10,381 bases of DNA from contig JAADGZ010000127.1 of NCBI GenBank assembly GCA_013152045.1, positions 1 through 10,381 on the forward strand, given 5' to 3'. A program made the position numbers and the translations under genes. Numbering within the stretch: position 1 is the stretch's first letter; every line of letters begins with the position of its first letter. The notes beneath the pieces are model-generated. The model was not told the origin of the DNA. It searched no databases and was given only the letters and a program-made list of their open reading frames with translations. This DNA is from Gammaproteobacteria bacterium (GTDB taxonomy: Bacteria > Pseudomonadota > Gammaproteobacteria > UBA6429 > Thiohalophilaceae). Of the stretch, positions 7,471 to 10,381 are shown one piece after another.

Positions 7471-8564
7471 TGGCACGCATTGATGCCTTCCTAAAACTCG
7501 GCCGTGATCAAGGTGCCTCAGACATCCACCTTGCGGTTGGCAGCCCCCCACTCATTCGCCTGCATGGCGAACTGGATGAAATAAAATTTCGCAACCTGGG
7601 AGCAGAAGAATTGGAAGAACTGCTTGATGAAATAATTCCAACGGACTTACTGGAGCATTACAAACAGGGCAACGATCTGGACTTTTCTTATGACTCAGAC
7701 GATGCCGGTCGTTATCGCGTCAACCTGTTCAGAAAGCTCAGCGGCCCAGGTGGCGCTTTCAGAGTTATCGCCCCCAGCATTCCAACTATGGAAGAACTTG
7801 GCATTCCTGAAGTCATTGAAAAAATGCTGCACGCCAACCAGGGGCTGATTCTAGTTACCGGGGCAACAGGGACAGGAAAATCCACCACCCTTGCGGCCAT
7901 GATTGACTGGCTCAATGAGAACCGAAAATACAATATTATTACCCTGGAAGATCCGGTTGAATACATACACAAAAGCAAACAGTCACTGATTATTCAACGC
8001 AGCGTCGGTCCCCATGTAAAAAGTTTTGCCGATGGTTTGCATGCGGCATTACGCGAAGATCCGGATGTCATCCTTGTGGGTGAACTGCGCGATCCGGAAA
8101 CCATCAGCATGGCCATGACCGCAACCGAAACCGGCCATCTGGTACTTGGCACCCTGCATACCACATCCGCAGTCAAAACGATTGATCGCATTGTCGATGC
8201 GATGCCAACAGAACAAAAAGCCCTGGCCGAAACTTTTCTCGCCCAGCACCTGCAAGGCGTAATCAGCCAGAAACTGGTCCGCACGGTCGATGGCCGGGCA
8301 CGCAAGGCAATTATGGAAATCATGCTTAATACTTCCGCTATCGGTAACCTGATACTCAATAAGAAAAATTTTCAAATCCCATCCATTCTCCAGACCGGGC
8401 GTGAACAGGGCATGCAATTAATGGATCAAGCCTTACTGGAAGCATTAAAAAACAAGGAAATCGACCCGGATGACGCCTATGTCAACGCGCTTGATAAAAA
8501 ACAGTTTCAACGTTTTGTTACCAATCCAGATCTGCTGCCCCAGGTCAATCTTGTTGTCAGCTAA
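7470..8564 (+). CDS. PilT/PilU-family type IV pilus retraction ATPase, first copy
   Basis: A 364-aa hexameric secretion-type ATPase of PilT size. The N-terminal PAS-like domain contains GASDIHLAVGSPPLIRLHGE (15-34). The core has Walker A GATGTGKST (131-139), Asp box TLEDPVE (158-164), Walker B DVILVGELRD (199-208) and His box TGHLVLGTLHTTSA (221-234) with both histidines. PilT motors pull pilins back into the inner membrane to drive twitching. The C-terminal motif, AIRNLIRE in classic PilT, reads AIGNLILN (290-297) here. The start ATG shares its A with the kinase TGA; its ribosome site AGGGA (7456-7460) lies inside the kinase gene, which points to coupled translation. The usual gammaproteobacterial pilT neighbours are not seen here, so this is probably an extra paralogue and no gene symbol is given. 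Confidence 0.93.
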   Translation: MARIDAFLKLGRDQGASDIHLAVGSPPLIRLHGELDEIKFRNLGAEELEELLDEIIPTDLLEHYKQGNDLDFSYDSDDAGRYRVNLFRKLSGPGGAFRVIAPSIPTMEELGIPEVIEKMLHANQGLILVTGATGTGKSTTLAAMIDWLNENRKYNIITLEDPVEYIHKSKQSLIIQRSVGPHVKSFADGLHAALREDPDVILVGELRDPETISMAMTATETGHLVLGTLHTTSAVKTIDRIVDAMPTEQKALAETFLAQHLQGVISQKLVRTVDGRARKAIMEIMLNTSAIGNLILNKKNFQIPSILQTGREQGMQLMDQALLEALKNKEIDPDDAYVNALDKKQFQRFVTNPDLLPQVNLVVS

Positions 8565-8578
8565 GAGGAACTATTAGC

Positions 8579-9676
8579 ATGAACAGAGTGGATGCTTTTC
8601 TTGAACTGGTTGTGAAACAGAAAGGCTCCGATCTGCATCTGGTCGCCGGCAATCCGCCCAGGGTGCGACTCAATGGCGACACCTACACTGTAAAATACCG
8701 TGAACTCAGCAGCAGCGAAACGCAAGATTTAATTTATCAAATCATGAGCCGGGCGGAAATAAAGAAATTCGAACAGGAAAACAATCTTGACTTTGCCTAT
8801 CAGGTTGACGGACTGGCACGTTTCCGTGTCAATGCCTTCAAGCATATGGATGGTCTTGGCGCCGTATTTCGTGTTATTCCCAGCGAAATACAGGGTCTCA
8901 ATGAACTGGGGCTGCCGCCGGTTATAAAAAACCTCGCCCGCCAGCGCAAAGGCCTGATCCTGGTTACCGGCCCCACTGGTTCAGGTAAATCCACCACCCT
9001 GGCGGCCATGATCAACTACATCAATCACGAACGCAAAGGCCATATCATTACGATTGAGGATCCGATTGAATTTATTCACCAGAACATAAACTGCCTCATC
9101 AGTCAGCGTGAAGTAGGCGATCATACAAAAGATTTCGCCGCCGCTCTGCATTCCGCATTACGCGAAGATCCGGATGTCATCCTGGTCGGTGAGCTGCGTG
9201 ATCTTGAAACCATCCACCTCGCCTTAACCGCAGCCGAAATGGGTATCCTGGTCATGGCCACCCTGCACACCAGCAGCGCCGCTTCATCTATCGACCGCAT
9301 TATCAATGTTTTTCCGCCGGGCGAAGAAGCTTATGTACGCACCATGTTGTCAACCTCGTTGTGCGGTGTCATTTCCCAACAATTACTGCGCACTGCCGAT
9401 GCCAAAGGTCGTATTGCGGCCATCGAAATAATGGTAAACAATCCTGCTATTGCTAACGTCATACGCGAAGGAAAGTCCGAACAACTGGACAATATAGTCC
9501 AGAGTGGCGCTATGCAGGGCATGCAATTAATGGATACCGCCCTCAAGCGCTTATTAGATGCTAAACTTATCAATGGCGATGACGCCTATATGAAAGCACG
9601 CAACAAAGCAGATTTTGAACGTTACCGGGACAGTGAAAATTTAACCGATGATTTAGATAAAAACATAACCGAGTAA
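8579..9676 (+). CDS. PilT/PilU-family type IV pilus retraction ATPase, second copy
   Basis: A 365-aa paralogue of the preceding gene, collinear with it: Walker A GPTGSGKST (131-139), Asp box TIEDPIE (158-164), Walker B DVILVGELRD (199-208) and the His box (221-234) fall at the same residue numbers. The His box reads MGILVMATLHTSSA, so the first His is Ile223 while His230 remains. The C-terminal motif reads AIANVIRE (290-297), nearer to classic PilT than the first copy. The tail after about 345 is acidic and differs from the first copy. A good ribosome site, GAGGAA, lies eight bases before the ATG, and only 14 bp separate the two genes, so they are co-transcribed. It may form a mixed motor with the first copy or act like PilU as an accessory retraction ATPase; the sequence does not decide this. 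Confidence 0.93.
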   Translation: MNRVDAFLELVVKQKGSDLHLVAGNPPRVRLNGDTYTVKYRELSSSETQDLIYQIMSRAEIKKFEQENNLDFAYQVDGLARFRVNAFKHMDGLGAVFRVIPSEIQGLNELGLPPVIKNLARQRKGLILVTGPTGSGKSTTLAAMINYINHERKGHIITIEDPIEFIHQNINCLISQREVGDHTKDFAAALHSALREDPDVILVGELRDLETIHLALTAAEMGILVMATLHTSSAASSIDRIINVFPPGEEAYVRTMLSTSLCGVISQQLLRTADAKGRIAAIEIMVNNPAIANVIREGKSEQLDNIVQSGAMQGMQLMDTALKRLLDAKLINGDDAYMKARNKADFERYRDSENLTDDLDKNITE

Positions 9677-9711
9677 TAATCTGGAAATACTGTAAATAAA
9701 GTGCTTAATCT

Positions 9712-9740
9712 GCTTGTCCTTCGACAAGCTCAGGACGAAC
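9712..9740. repeat. REP-like palindromic element with two mutually exclusive hairpins
   Basis: GCTTGTC (9712-9718), loop CTTC and GACAAGC (9723-9729) form a perfect 7-bp hairpin. The overlapping pair GTCCT (9716-9720) and AGGAC (9732-9736) can form another. The core CTTCGACAAGCTCAGGACGA resembles a short dispersed repeat that I recall from many proteobacterial genomes, often between genes. I cannot count copies in this genome. Confidence 0.6.
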
Positions 9741-9742
9741 GA

Positions 9743-9774
9743 GCATTCCAAATATGTGCTGGTATTTGGAACGC
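9743..9774. repeat. Strong inverted repeat (hairpin) before the FHA gene
   Basis: TTCCAAATA (9746-9754) and TATTTGGAA (9763-9771) are perfect complements around the 8-base loop TGTGCTGG. One A-C mismatch followed by two G-C pairs extends the stem to 9743-9774. No T-run follows, so it is not a standard intrinsic terminator. It may weaken read-through, protect the pilT mRNA 3' end, or belong to the REP-like element next to it. Confidence 0.65.
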
Positions 9775-9800
9775 CTATTTAGATAAAATGGAATAAGGAT

Positions 9801-10381
9801 ATGAGCAAATTAATTCTTACACTGGATGGCGCCGTAATTCGAGAATATCCCATCGAAAAAGACAGTCTCAGCATTGGCAGAAAACATGGCAATGACATTC
9901 AACTTAACGATCTGACTGTCAGCGGTCGCCACGCGCTGATCATTTCCATGGGCGAACATATTTATGTCGATGACCTGGGCAGCACTAACGGTACGCTTAT
10001 GAATGGTGCCAGAGTCACGAAAACGCTCATCAAACACGGCGATGTTATTCAGATGGGTAATTATCAGTTTACCTTTTATGATGACACTGAAACTGAATAT
10101 GAACCCACCATGTTCATCCAAGCTGAAATTGAAGAAACCCAGTTAATTAACACTAAAAATAAAGTAGATTCAACAAGCGTAAAAGGCGAACCACTGGCCG
10201 GTGTCAAAATCATCAACGGCCCATTGACAAATAAAACATTGGAACTGAGAAAACCCTTTAATACCATAGGCTTCAACGGCATAAAAATGGCCATGATTTC
10301 CCGAGCCACGGATCATTACACCATTTCAGCACTAAAAAGTCACAAACTGCGCCGTACAAGTGATGCACCCATGTTAAACGG
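9801..10381 (+). CDS. FHA-domain protein with a second, degenerate FHA-like domain (partial, C-terminus beyond right edge)
   Basis: The frame starts at ATG 9801 and is open for 193 codons to the right edge. Residues 1-93 form a good FHA domain: GR at 26-27, Ser41 and His44 in VSGRHALI, and LGSTNGTLMNG (59-69), so phosphothreonine binding is expected. An acidic linker follows (about 94-120) with Thr103 and Thr113 in Glu-rich surroundings, possible kinase targets. From about 134, VKIINGPLTNKTLELRKPF and TIGFNG look like a second FHA fold that lacks the usual GR and S-x-x-H residues, so it probably binds protein without phosphate. No signal peptide or membrane helix is seen. AAGGA lies only one base before the ATG, so GGA at 9790-9792 may be the working ribosome site. 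The position after the kinase and PilT genes suggests that it reads the kinase's phosphorylation. Confidence 0.85.
   Translation, partial: MSKLILTLDGAVIREYPIEKDSLSIGRKHGNDIQLNDLTVSGRHALIISMGEHIYVDDLGSTNGTLMNGARVTKTLIKHGDVIQMGNYQFTFYDDTETEYEPTMFIQAEIEETQLINTKNKVDSTSVKGEPLAGVKIINGPLTNKTLELRKPFNTIGFNGIKMAMISRATDHYTISALKSHKLRRTSDAPMLN

Noticed and set aside
7994..9306. Similar minus-strand frames opposite both pilT genes
   Set aside because: Their mutual resemblance comes from the conserved Walker B and His box codons on the plus strand, not from a real antisense gene family.
9743..9780. Intrinsic terminator after the second pilT gene
   Set aside because: The hairpin is strong but no T-run follows it, so I list it only as an inverted repeat.
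9810..10309. Minus-strand open frames at the right end
   Set aside because: They are opposite the FHA gene, whose plus-strand frame has clear domain motifs.

Overview
The window looks like chromosomal DNA of a gammaproteobacterium. It has a bifunctional PBP1b-type murein synthase with a UB2H-like region, an NlpC/P60 murein-hydrolase lipoprotein and type IV pilus retraction ATPases. GC content is moderate and the genes are densely packed. The species cannot be told from the sequence. I see no rRNA, tRNA, CRISPR array, phage gene or transposase gene.

Left part, 1-2299: the N-terminal two thirds or less of mrcB (PBP1b) lies on the minus strand and runs off the left edge. Upstream of it on the same strand is a small, very charged protein of unknown function. 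A divergent intergenic region follows, with a plausible sigma70 promoter for a plus-strand NlpC/P60 lipoprotein. This part concerns the cell wall.

Middle, 2296-4272: a minus-strand FHA-GAF-HD-GYP protein. By architecture it is a cyclic-di-GMP phosphodiesterase that can read phosphothreonine. Its stop codon overlaps that of the NlpC/P60 gene in a convergent arrangement. A 283-bp AT-rich intergenic region separates it from a plus-strand cluster and carries a good promoter followed by a perfect dyad.

Right part, 4556-10381: a plus-strand cluster. It encodes (i) a 154-aa protein made of two copies of a small domain, (ii) a soluble fusion of about 12 HEAT repeats to a complete Ser/Thr protein kinase, (iii) and (iv) two tandem PilT-family hexameric ATPases, and (v) after a 124-bp gap with two strong hairpins, an FHA protein that runs off the right edge. 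The kinase stop and the first PilT start share one base, so these two genes are probably translationally coupled.

Taken together, 2296-10381 looks like a signalling locus. A Hanks-type kinase with a HEAT scaffold could phosphorylate Thr residues that are read by two FHA proteins, one linked to c-di-GMP hydrolysis. The likely outputs are PilT-type pilus motors. The domain identities are seen directly; the circuit linking them is inferred from gene order and family knowledge.
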